Shown piece after piece: positions 32,601 through 42,690 of a DNA stretch of 64,000 nt (position 1 is the first letter of the stretch; each line of letters starts with the position of its first letter). The stretch spans positions 6,820,001-6,884,000 of the forward strand of contig JAUCEF010000007.1 of the NCBI GenBank assembly GCA_033558025.1. The letters run 5' to 3'. The notes beneath the pieces are model-generated. The model had not been told where the DNA came from, did no database searches, and saw only the letters and a program-made list of their open reading frames with translations. Origin of the DNA: Phytophthora sp. 'mugwort' (taxonomy: Eukaryota > Oomycota > Peronosporomycetes > Peronosporales > Peronosporaceae). The translations under genes were made by a program, and so were the position numbers.

Positions 32601-35098
32601 GGGATGCGTGGACCATACCTGTACGGAAAGAAGCTGAATTAACTTGAGCTTCAGAAGTATGTCGGGGTCTGGCTCGACTTGATAAGCATTGTGCGTTACC
32701 ATGGTGAGGTCCATCGTTTCAACCTACTTCACAGCCTTGTCAACAAGACGGACACGCTTTATGGCCTTGTGTCATTTCTTCATGACGGCAAGTGTTACTG
32801 TAGAATAAAGGCCGACACCAATAATTTCCACTGCCACTTTCTGTTCACCTAGGTTTTCGCGGCCAGCATTCGTGCCTTTTTCCTGGAGGAGTCTTACCTA
32901 TTGATCGCATATCTCGATGAGGTCTGTTCGAAATATCCGGGTGATAGCACCAATGGGAGTCACCTGCTTTCCAGGCGGTAATGAGGCATTTTTGCGGGCA
33001 ATTGGGGCTCTGGGTTTCTTTGCAAAATCAAACAGCTTGAATTTTGTCAGTAGAGCCGCCACCGACGCGTGGGTAGGCTGATTATTTACAGCATCCTGGA
33101 CGTTGGCAAGACTCAGGTTCGACGCGAACATATCTGAGTCGTCTTGTGCAGTGGCAACGGCTCTGTTGCGGGCAGCTTTCTTTGCTTCAGCTGTTCTTTT
33201 GGTTGTTCACGGGAACTCGGTGGGCTAATGATACAAAAGTCGTACTCGTTGTGCCGCTTCCAACGCCACCCGTTGCTCCGTGGACTCGTCCCGTCCTTTA
33301 ACAACTTCTTGACCTAGCTGGGAGCTGCCCGACACGCCCGATTGATACACCAGATTGGCCCGATTGACTACCCGATTGGCCCGATGACTGTACGAGTCGC
33401 TCGACTGGACTGCAGTGTCATTGACCGACTTGTCTAAGGACGCCATAGGTTGTGAAGGCGGTTGCGTGGCTTCCACTCGAAGAGATGGTTGAAAAAACAG
33501 ACTGTATCAGCTGAAAATATCATGCTCGGTTTGAAGCTGCGACCCCGTTTCAGAACGACATTGTTCCACGTCTGAAGAAATGGCGAAATTTCCCTTCTTT
33601 ATCTGACGCGATACCTCCTGTAAATACGCCATCGCCTCACATTACTGCACCATTCCAAGCCCCGCCATGATATCACATATCCCACTAGCAATAGGCATCG
33701 CCTCGCGGAACTTGCGATTTGAGTCCCATGGACGCTCGTCCGTCGATAAAACCCGCCGGATTGCAAAAGACTCAGTAGAGGTGGAGCTTTCAAAGGCCTC
33801 TTAAATTCGACCGCTGATCGTACAGATGAAAATCAGTCAACGTGGGTTCAGTAGTTGTGTCGGGATCACTGATCCCTTGCTTAGATACTGTCGGAGGTAG
33901 AAGACATGCCGGCATGGCAACAAGCGAGTGGTCATGAATAAACACGAGCATGTCCAGTCACCCTTTGAGACGGAATACTCTGCGTTCAGTTCATCAAACG
34001 CGTCATCATCGGTACATGTGCTTTTGATGAAGTAGACGCCAGGACAACTCTTGCAAAAAAAATAATCATAAGCAGCTCGACCTAGCGCGTATACATACTG
34101 CTCGTGTATCAAGTCGCACGCGTGCTCGCTGACAAGATTCGCTGCGAGACTCATCTCACGGTCATATCCAGAATGATGCACGTTCACCATTTGTTCACTT
34201 CATCCATGAAACGTCGTTCTTGCACACTCTGGTAGTAAATGACAGAGGCAATGCATTCATCCGCAGACATGAAAGAATTTATCCATTCTTTTATTTGTTC
34301 CACGAAACCTCCAACCTGTTGTTTGTGTTAGTTCCGTGTGTCACCGTGCTCTGGCGCTTGTGTGCACACCACAGCATTTGACAGTTATCCCAGTTCTTCC
34401 GAAAGTACCCGACGAACGGGTGCAAAGACGTATTTTCTACCTCCAAGAGAGATTGATCTTCTGAGTCTGGAGTTGCCACATGCCCAAACAAACCCGTCTG
34501 ATGCCCGACTGATCCCGACTGATCTTGACATTTGCCCTTCGGAAGACAATTCACCCTCAGCTGTTCTTCCAGGAGAGGTCTCCCGCCGTCCTACGGAATA
34601 TCCAACCGAGAAAGATGGATCATGTAGCAGAAATGCTTCGCGTATTCAGCCTCTGTCTTAGCGTAGACCAACAAGTTCATCACTCCACGTAACTGTTATT
34701 CTGCCACGAGCTACCCGTAGTCGGTGGATGCGATTTCTTCCGTCAGATACTTCAGAACATGAAACTGACACAGCAATCGTGACGTTCGGAAATGCTTTCC
34801 TCAGCACCGACATCTCTGTAAAATCGTTGCCTATCAGCACGCAGCGCAACTTCTTCCAGGCCGGATTATTTGGCTTGAACTCCTCCAGGGCTGTCAGTAA
34901 CATTGGTCATTGCTCATTTTGCAGCAGTGCGTGCTGCACAAACTGGCCCTTATCAAACGTGTCATGTGCCATGAAGGAGAATACCTTATACTTGGATTGA
35001 TTAGTCCCATGGGTCGCATCAATCAGCGAAACTTCTGGAAATTGACTGTAGAGAGTCCGCATGTGCTACGTCTGCAGCGTAATGCACGTTGCAACTTT

Positions 35099-35172
35099 CT
35101 GCCAAACGCAATTATAACATAGAGTTAGATATTCATAGCGGTAAATGCAAGTGAACGGCATATTTCTCATAC
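35099..35172 (-). other. intron 3 of MULE-A (74 bp)
   Basis: The minus strand reads AAAAG|GTATGAG ... TTTGGCAG|AAAGTTGC. The intron sits between NINEK and KVATCITLQT, the same place as the 68 bp intron of MULE-B1 (60715-60782, between ATK and NVARCITIQT). Confidence 0.7.
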
Positions 35173-35564
35173 CTTTTCGTTTATATTGTCAACGAAAATG
35201 CGGCCGACATTTCTGGCCACATCTCCGAAGTCTGTCATCCACTTCTTCAATCGCTTTGCGCTGGTAGTTGGGCCGTTTCCGTTTTCCCGACTCTTCAACT
35301 TCCGGACCAGGTTGTGAACATCTTGAGGTTTCGGATTGCTCTCCGAGTTGTCATTAATATACTTAGGATATTCGTTTTCTTGGCACCAGCTCTCCAGAGC
35401 TCGTCAACGGCTTGTAGCTTGATCTCATCCAGCGAAATCCGATTTGAAGGGTGATTCTTGTAAGCATGTTCCGAGAGGCTGTGGTTGTGCTCGAGACGGC
35501 ACCTCGTTATCTTGATGGCAAAGGTCATGGTGGTTTTGTCGACAACTTGCACACACGTATTAAT

Positions 35565-35763
35565 CTAAAATAAAGCACCACATTGTAAAACAATTGAAAT
35601 TAGAACGACATCAGGACACTACTACCCCAACGATCCCAGATCAAAACAAAGCCGACTGAACCCGACTGAGCCCGACCGAGCCCGACGGAGCCAGACCGAG
35701 CCAGACCGAGCTAAAATGAGCCCGAATATCCTCGACAACGACAGCATATACGAAGGTTTGTAC
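35565..35763 (-). other. intron 2 of MULE-A (199 bp), expanded
   Basis: The minus strand reads GTGCAG|GTACAAAC ... TTTATTTTAG|ATTAATACG. It falls right after the conserved GCKVQ, where MULE-B1 has a 73 bp intron after GCDAK. The extra length includes the minisatellite at 35646-35705. Confidence 0.7.
35646..35705. repeat. 10 bp minisatellite inside an intron
   Basis: About six imperfect copies of cccgacYgag / ccagaccgag in a row on the plus strand. It lies wholly inside intron 2 of MULE-A and is absent from the equivalent intron of MULE-B1. Confidence 0.75.
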
Positions 35764-35960
35764 CTGCACCTTGCAGCCATTAGCTCGACTCTCCTGCCGT
35801 GGACGTTTAATGCTCGCGTTGGACTTGAACTTCGCGTAGTGAGTGCAGACGAACATCCTGGCGTACTGCTCCCACTCTTCCGGAATTTTGGCTGCCTTTG
35901 ACTTTGTGCGATAATTCCGTTGCGCGCTGTCGCAGTAGTATTTGTCCTAGCACGGAAGAC

Positions 35961-36023
35961 CTATCGAGCATATAGGACTGTTGAAATAGCTCAGAAATGC
36001 AAGAGATATAAACGAAGAATTAC
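35961..36023 (-). other. intron 1 of MULE-A (63 bp)
   Basis: The minus strand reads CTAG|GTAATTC ... GCTCGATAG|GTCTTCCG, between the SWKAFEAYLVGYQ segment and VFRARTNTTATA. MULE-B1 has a 62 bp intron at the same site. Confidence 0.7.
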
Positions 36024-36345
36024 CTAGAACGACTGCCTTGATACCCGACCAGGTAGGCCTCGAAGGCCTTCCACGATGGAAACTGGATCTCTCGAGGCGG
36101 TGGAGCGATCGTAATCCGCTCCTTGCCTAAATTACTGGCGATGCTTGTTGTCTGCGTCGACTCAGCTTCACTGGGGCTCGATGATGGCAGCCACTCATCC
36201 AGCGACGTGCACTCGGGCACGACTGATACCTCGTCCTCGCTGCTGTCGTTACAATCGGCAGGGGGGGGCGCTTCTGCGTGCTGCCCGTCCGGGCACGCGT
36301 CATATTCCTCCCGCTGGAGCCACGCGTTTGCTAAGGGGGGGGGGG

Positions 36346-36741
36346 AGATTTGTGGTGTTCAGCGGCTGTATACGTCTCGTATACGTTATACCTTGTACGG
36401 ATACGGCTATCAGCAGATCAGAAAAGGAAAGCAGATGGGCAAGAGATAGGTTTCGAGCGAGGAGTCCTAATCAGTGCTAGTAATGACGTCTGATCACAGA
36501 AGTCTAAAACGTCCGAGTGTATATACACCTTTTCAAAGGACGTCTAAATCCTTTTTACATACACCTAGAGGTAATTACCCGTAAAAATATACATTGATTT
36601 CAGTATGCTCCACCTTCGCACAGCTTTTCGCATCCGTCTTCTAATATGCACATTGCTGTAAACCTGTCGAGCACAACGGCGTCAAAGTAAAAACAAATAA
36701 CGGGACAATGGCCGCCGGCCGCAACTTCGAGCGGACAGCTC
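36346..36741. other. no gene recognised
   Basis: Region upstream of MULE-A. It holds a G11 tract at 36335-36345 and AT-rich sequence, probably element flank. No motif seen. Confidence 0.4.
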
Positions 36742-37580
36742 GTGCAGCACCTACAGCAGCGATTTGGAGCCTTACCACCTTCTCGTCGCGTAGGATGTAG
36801 GGTGCCTGCGCCGCGGTATCCACGGCCTGCAGACGGCAGCTTCAGATGCTCTACCAGGCGGAAGCTGCGCTTGTCATCCTCGAGCGGGAAGCCTCGCGCT
36901 TGGCTGTGTGCACCTATCCGCCCTCCGCTGCGCCTACGTCAAGCGGGGACGAGTCCATCTACAGCTTCATCACGCGCAAGTTCGCCCCCGTATGGCATCG
37001 GGCATCTTCAGCGGCGACATCAAGAAATGGTCCTGCTTCCCGTGGCTGCTGGACCTGGAGAGAACGTCCTGAAGAGAAGGCAGGGCTCAGTGCCAATGTC
37101 ATGCTTTTGGAGGCTCCAGCGCGGGGGGGGGGATGCTGTTGGGCGGCTCCGTCAAGTCGTCCTCAAGAACCGCGAGAGGTCGGTGAGTATGAGCTAGATG
37201 AACGGCATGAGCACGCTCATGGACGCGCTGGCAGAGAGCATCGAGATCGATCTGCTGGTGGATCTCCAGCAGAACACGAAAGTGCAACAACGCGTCGTCT
37301 ATGGGATCTAGATTCGTGGTAAGAGCAAGGACCCGAAGTTTATGGAGTTCCGTGAGCTGATCAAGGCCTCGCATGTGTCTTCAACCATCCCGGCTTCTAC
37401 CATCCCGTCGTGCTATCTGGCCCCGGCGGTGAAGGGCTCGGCCCCTGGTGTGGAGGAGGCGCTGAACGGGATCAATTGTTTTTAATGGACATGAGCATGG
37501 TGCACGCCGGGTACATCGAGAAGGTGCTGTTCTCCGACGGCTTCGGGTACCTGATCCCCATTGCGAAGCGTGTGGGATGC
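36742..37580 (+). pseudogene. GC-rich degenerate coding region, unknown family
   Basis: Plus-strand frames alternate. Readable pieces include YQAEAALVILEREASRLAVC and FITRKFAPVW, DIKKWSCFPWLLDLE, then LLVDLQQNTKVQQRVVYG, DPKFMEFRELIKASHV and SMVHAGYIEKVLFSDGFGYL. They appear to belong to one gene interrupted by at least four frame breaks and a G10 tract (37123-37132). I do not recognise the family. The segment that follows looks like an alternative oxidase and may or may not be part of the same gene. Confidence 0.4.
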
Positions 37581-37821
37581 TCCGCGCTCCGACACTCTCT
37601 CCGCGAGTCTGGCTGCCAGACGCGTGAGCTATATCGGTGAAGAAACCATCAAGACGTACACGTGCCTCCTCAAGGACATTGAGGATGACCACCTATGCGC
37701 GCACAAGGAGAGTAAGGCTCCACTTATTGGGCTCACTTACTACAAATTTATGGTGGTCGCGTTCGTTACGATATGGACAAATATGTGCATGGCGTCGAGA
37801 GCTGCCACCTCGGTTCATTAA
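37581..37821 (+). pseudogene. possible alternative oxidase fragment
   Basis: The frame 37561-37821 reads ARRVSYIGEETIKTYTCLLK, then DIEDDHLCAHKESKAPLIGL and TYYKF. Alternative oxidases have RFVGYLEEEAxxTYTxxLxDI, followed by AP-x-IAxxYW/YK, in which the Glu pair and Tyr are iron-ligand and active-site neighbours. The C-terminal RADExxHRxxNH motif is not intact (SRAATSVH). If correct, this is the tail of a mitochondrial terminal oxidase gene, now fragmentary. Confidence 0.35.
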
Positions 37822-37859
37822 CATGGACAAGAAGAAAGACGTCGTACCCTTTGTCTAGA

Positions 37860-38249
37860 GCCACAGCTAAGGTTTAGGACGATGTTTTGGCGACAATGAG
37901 TGTCTTCTTGACTACTTGTTTTATGACACGGCGTGGAAACTGCTCGAAAATTATACGGCAGGTTGTTCTTAGTATATACATAGGCCACTCGATGGAAGCA
38001 TGCCTCTTACCTGTCTTCTAACATCGTATTGTGGCTGAACGCAATTTTAAGCCTGCCCTCCCTCGTCAGACTTGGAATGGGATTTTTGCGGAGCGGCATA
38101 TTCAGCGAAACACTTGATTCAATTAACACGCTGACACAGTTAAGCTCGCGAAAACGCTAGCATGGTTGTCTCGCGAATACGACGAGGACCTGACCAACGG
38201 CGCACAAATCAAATGGAATTGCCTCGCATCAACATCAGACTAGAAATAA
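37860..38249. other. no gene recognised
   Basis: Short ORFs only, no motifs; spacer between two degenerate genes. Confidence 0.4.
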
Positions 38250-38983
38250 AGTAGGCGCCTTTGAGAGAGGACAAAGGGTTCTTAGCGTGGTTTCCCGACG
38301 CAGGTACATGGTCAGAAGATGTCTCCATGCCAAGTACTACAGCTCCCACCCCACCAGCCACCGAACCAACAGTGACGACTCCAACAGCTCCTGATGTCAA
38401 CAGCTACAACTCGTACACTAACGACTACACCACCTACAGTGGCAATCAAAGCACCGTCAACTATGGCTAGCATACTGACCACGACAGGTCCAGCCACTTT
38501 GACGCCCATCACGACGGTACAGACAACTACAGCGCCTGCCACAATTGCGCCGGCAACGACGTCGTCAACACCAACCACGACAGCTGCACGCCCGACAACA
38601 ACAGCTCCAACCCCACGACGACTGCACCAACGCCCACCATAACATCTTCGGCCGCGACAACAGCACCAACCGCACGGACGCCAGCAACGCCCAGCACCAC
38701 CACGTCAACGACGCCTTCACCAGCCATCACAACTGCAGCGCCGGTCGTAGAGAGCTATAACTTGTCAACGCTGCCTCCCGGGGTGGACGCGAGTATGCTT
38801 AACGGCGATGAATTCGTCATAGTGGAGGTCACAGAGACGACGCTGGGGGACGGCACCACCTCATATAGCTACGTGATCATCACGAGGAATAGCGGCACGG
38901 AGAAAACGATCGTGCGAAGCCCGATGACCTATCTGCGCTCTCTCTTTCCAACTTGCGCTTCAACGCTGGATAACCCAAGCTAG
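38250..38983 (+). pseudogene. Thr/Pro-rich mucin-like protein remnant
   Basis: Plus-strand reading in three frames. The start (38261) has DAGTWSEDVSMPSTTAPTPP; the middle (38394-38760) is a long run of Thr, Ala and Pro; the end, in frame 38600-38983, reads TLPPGVDASMLNGDEFVIVE and GTTSYSYVIITRNSGTEKT and stops at a TAG. Thr/Pro-rich stalks of this kind occur in oomycete cell-surface and cyst-coat proteins. The upstream part that should hold a signal peptide is not recognisable, and two frameshifts break the Thr-rich part, so it is probably a pseudogene. Confidence 0.45.
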
Positions 38984-39500
38984 AATGCACACATTGTACG
39001 ATGCAGCAATCAATCACAAACGCGAAGTTCTTCTTGACGCAAAATGATATAAATTGATCACTTGGGCACGTGGTGCCTTCGAAGACTTGTTTGGATCGTC
39101 TTAAATAACAGCGACTTCGAAACCCGCCAAGAGCTCAGGGTTGCAAGTATCGCATACCAGCTCATATTCGTTTTCAGCGCGCGAAAACTGTGCAGAGCAA
39201 TGTCTATTAGCTCACAGATCCACTGAACTAGAGGGTGCTATGCAAGGAAAATAATTCAACAAGTGGCATTTTCATGCCTTGCAGTCCCGATGGTACCTTG
39301 TGCTGTTGAGGAAAAGTGGTGTCATTAATTCGGGAATAGGTGGAAGACGAGGATGACTTCCGTTGTCCGTTTCCGTTGCTCTCGCCTTCTCCTCCTTGCT
39401 TGTTGATATCCGCCGCGCAATTGAGAGGAGTAAAATCGGGTATTTGATCAAAACTCTCACACCGATACGAAAGGATATCATGAGCTCTTGCACTCGGTAG
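38984..39500. other. no recognisable gene
   Basis: The minus-strand ORF 39511-39272 (79 codons) has no known motif. Possibly the terminal region of the hAT copy to its right. Confidence 0.4.
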
Positions 39501-40153
39501 CTCAGCGCCACGAACGGGGACGGCTAGGAATGTCAGGTGGGGTTCTTGAAATGGAACGGGGACGACTAGGAGTAACTAGTGTGCGGCTGGGGGTTCCAAC
39601 TGGGAAGCTTGAAGGTTCTGAAGAACGGATTGAAGTTATCGATGGGTAGCTTGGACTTACAGGCGGACAGCCTAATGAAATAGCTAGACGAGTGCCAACC
39701 ATATTGAAGTGACTCGAGGTTCTATCTGCAGTTGCTGGATCTGAAGTTTGGTTAGAAGTCCAGCCATCGCGTCGAAAACGGCGCTCCAACGACAAAATAA
39801 TGCGACCTGTAAACTTGTTGCCATCGCTATCTTCCTCCACAACTTCGCCAACATCATCATGTGCGTGACCGACGAATGCTTGGCTATGAGTTTCTGGCGA
39901 TCATGTTCCTGGTTAGCTTGATTCGTCATTGCAGCCTTGTTGGTCTTATCAGCTTTGAGGCAATTTCGTGTTGGAGTGTGGATCCGCCCAAGCGCACTAA
40001 AATATCGCTCACAGGTTGCCGTATTTGCGGCAATTGATAGTGCTGCAAAGAGCGAGGTCTGGTAGGTTGAGGCCAGGTCTCTTGCTTTTTGCATAGCGCT
40101 AGAAGTCGTGAGCTGTTGGAAACTCGTCGAAGCCAATACAATCGTACTCGCCA

Positions 40154-40202
40154 ATTTTTGAGTGGTGTAGTGGTACAGCGTACCACTACACCACTCAAAA
40201 AT
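40154..40202. repeat. perfect 23 bp inverted repeat, 3 nt loop
   Basis: Arms atttttgagtggtgtagtgg+tac and its exact reverse complement, separated by agc. It lies within hAT-2 coding sequence and would form a strong hairpin on either strand. Confidence 0.95.
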
Positions 40203-40250
40203 GTGATGGCAAAGCATGCCAGGATCACCACCCGGGAAAATCGTTTGAAG

Positions 40251-40330
40251 TAAAACACGCCAAACGTGCACACTGAGTCAATGCAGGGTATTTCCTCCAT
40301 TGACTCAGTGTGCACGTCTGGCGTATTTTA
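40251..40330. repeat. 33 bp inverted repeat, 14 nt spacer
   Basis: Arms 40251-40283 and 40298-40330 are reverse complements at 31 of 33 positions. It lies 48 bp from the perfect palindrome, within hAT-2 coding sequence, and adds codons (SQWRKYPALTQC) not seen in copy 1. Confidence 0.95.
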
Positions 40331-41868
40331 CTAGGCAGCGCGTTCGCTTCTTCGAGGTATCCAGGATGTAAGTACAGCGTCAAAATAAACAGCGGTTGTT
40401 CACAATCTGCCCAACGCTCTTCCACCAGAGGTATCAACTCAAACGCGTGAGGTCCAGCAACAAAACTATTAAAGATGTTACGATTGCAAACAACAACGTC
40501 GACAAGAGTATTCTCATCACGTTGTAAGAGGTATGATGCATTGCACAAGGGCCTGATCGTTCGTTCTGCATCCATTAAAATATTCCAGAACACGTCATCG
40601 AGGAAACAAGCACCGATTTTGGTACCTCCTTGTCGTACTGAAACCTGGTCGCGAACTGCTTCAGACCCGTCTTAACACGAAGTAGTAATGCAAAACATGC
40701 CTGCATCGAGTCCACCTAGTATAGCAAAGAGAAAGAAATGCCAGTGGTCGCACAAGATCGTAAGCTTCCATGATGACCTTGTTGGCTCGTGGAAATCACT
40801 TGCTTGACGATGCATTCAGGGCTGTCACTGCTGCGCACGCTTCACCGGCAACTTTGCGGAAACCAGTTCGCTTTAGGATGGCTTTCACCAAATTATTAAT
40901 ATCATGAGCGAAGCATTTGCCGAAATGGATAGTTGGCCATCGCACAGCCAAAACGCGTCGAGCACGTTCACATTGGCCGGCATTGTCAGTAATCACAGCT
41001 CCGATTTTCCATCCTCGCTGAAATAAAACCTCCAGTAGCTCCTCCATTTACCGGTCGAGAGCAATACCATGGTGCTCCGAGCCAACTCTGTACAGCCCTT
41101 CCACAAGTGCACTTCCAAACAGTGTGAGGTGAGCCCCCAGTAAGTGAGTTCTCGATATATTTTGCCACACGTCACTCAACAAATTCACCCGCCCTCCGTA
41201 TCTTTCCTGACATGTGCGAAGCTCCAAACACTTTCGATCCACATATTCAGCAGCGTACTCATTCAAAATACACCCACCCATAACGCGACGCGACGGTAGG
41301 ATAACCAAGCATTCCGGGCACAGAAAGTATAAAAGCCGCTTGAATGTAGCATGCTCTACAAAAGAATCCGGTAAAGCCATATCCACCTGAACCTCCAATA
41401 AAAATTGCTCAAATTGGCGTCGCTGCGCTGGCGAATAATTACGCCTGTATTCGTCATCCTGATCGCTTTCTGCAACGTTTGCAGCCGATGGAGCAACGTA
41501 TGCTGGCTGATTGAGATTTGGCTGACTGGGTTGAGGAAGCTGAGGAGGTCGCGTGGGCGGGATACGCGGCGGTGATTGTTCAAAAGGCCCGTTTGGCGTT
41601 GGTGTTGGTGGTGCTGGCACGCTCGCGGGATCAACAATGCCGTGCACAATCCGGAGATGATTGTTGAAGTTGGGTTGTCTTCCAGTAATTGGTGGTGACC
41701 ACGGCGAATTGGCTCAGATCGACCAGGGTTTTGAAGTTGACGCGCTGCTGCTACTAGATAATGCTTTGCGAGGCATCGCTTGCACCGGTAGGGGTAATGG
41801 GCCGAATTTACCTTCCTGCTGCCCCATTGCGTGAAATGCTTACCAGCAGGACACCCTGTTCGGCCCAT

Positions 41869-42690
41869 AACGCCTGTTGCCTACACGTAAAAATCAGTGT
41901 ACAGCAAGTTACCAGAAGTAAACATTTGTAGCTATTCCATACCAGTGTCGCTGGGAGGTCTGCCTTGGAACGAAGAGTGGGGAGATCTTTGCTTAGCGAC
42001 CAAAAATGAGAAATGAGTGGCGTGGGAGGCCGGGTAGGAAAGTCGAAAGATCCTAGTTAGGTAAGATATGATACATGTCAGAGAAGCCTAGCCAGCACAT
42101 GGGCACATCTGCGCATGTGTCGCTTTGATATCGAATTTTTCGTTGCCGATGCCCCGGATGATCATGGCCTGCGCTTTAAATTAGAGCGTAAAGTGGACCG
42201 TTGTAGCAATTGGCGCTTGGGACCCCAACGAAATGGCAGTCCACTCGGAGCACCCGATCCATAAGGCCACTAATTAGGTTGAAAAGGTACCTCTTCAAAG
42301 CATGTGTACCAAGAAGCGGCACAGTGTACCATTGAACGGACGTTCGTTGGGAGCAATAAAAACGTTCCAAAACGAACGGACGTCTAAACTGGCGTATTTA
42401 CATGTATTTATGAAAAGACGTCTAAATGCCGACTGTCAGCACTGTCCCAATCGGGCAATTTACTCACTCTCTTTATTAAATAGGAATATTACCTCGACTG
42501 TGTTGTATGCCCGATTTTCTGATGAGATCAAGAGTTGAACGTTTTGCTTGGATGAGTACTTAGTATCAAACTCGGCGCGTTTAGAGTTAAAATGCAAAGT
42601 CACATTAGTTGCACCTTCTTCATTCTAATATGGTTGTGGGAAACCTACGTTGGTCACCAATTCTGTGAATGTTCAAGCATCTTGCTTATC
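41869..42690. other. intergenic between hAT-2 and DHFR-TS
   Basis: No coding evidence. It marks the border between the transposon-rich left part and the gene block, and includes the 3' flank of DHFR-TS. Confidence 0.5.

Larger units (their letters stand above)
32220..36345 (-). pseudogene. Mutator-like element gene MULE-A (FAR1-like, SWIM, Ulp1-like)
   Basis: A nearly full-length MULE gene on the minus strand. Order: acidic N-terminus; FPSWKAFEAYLVGYQ; intron 1 (36023-35961); VCTHYAKFKSNASIKRPRQ with RANGCKVQ (FAR1/WRKY-type zinc region); intron 2 (35763-35565); RCRLEHNHSLSEHAYKNHP; DVHNLVRKLK; intron 3 (35172-35099); VSLIDATHGTNQSKYKVFSF (first catalytic Asp); CVLIGNDFTEMSVLRKAFPN (second); TNTNNRLEVSWNK (likely third acid); SEHACDLIHEQY; SWIM finger WTCSCLFMTTRLLPCRHVFY (33950-33890); a linker with ISPPSSREQPK; and near 32370-32280 a protease-like IICGKNHWCCIMLE and CIYDPKQQ. 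Frameshifts occur at about 35900, 35280, 34680 and 33470, so it is inactive. Confidence 0.8.
39502..41868 (-). pseudogene. hAT transposase copy 2 (hAT-2)
   Basis: Minus strand, normal order. The start 41868 has CPAGKHFTQW and CKRCLAK, a BED-like zinc finger, then in another frame a Pro/Gln-rich linker. 41647-41048 reads FEQFLLEVQVDMALPDSFVE and GRVNLLSDVWQNISRTHLLG. 41047-40796 carries GAVITDNAGQCERARRVLA (catalytic Asp region) and GKCFAHDINNLVKAIL. After a gap come YLLQRDENTLVDVVVC (40520) and, at 40271-39684, the dimerisation domain NTATCERYFSALGRIHTPTR. Two hairpin-forming inverted repeats interrupt the coding sequence at 40150-40330. Copy 1 (10.1-12.9 kb) is the same family. Confidence 0.8.

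Noticed and set aside
38312..38578. minus-strand ORF rich in Val/Gly/Ala that looks like a membrane segment
   Set aside because: It is the reverse complement of the Thr/Pro-rich coding repeat; chance translation.
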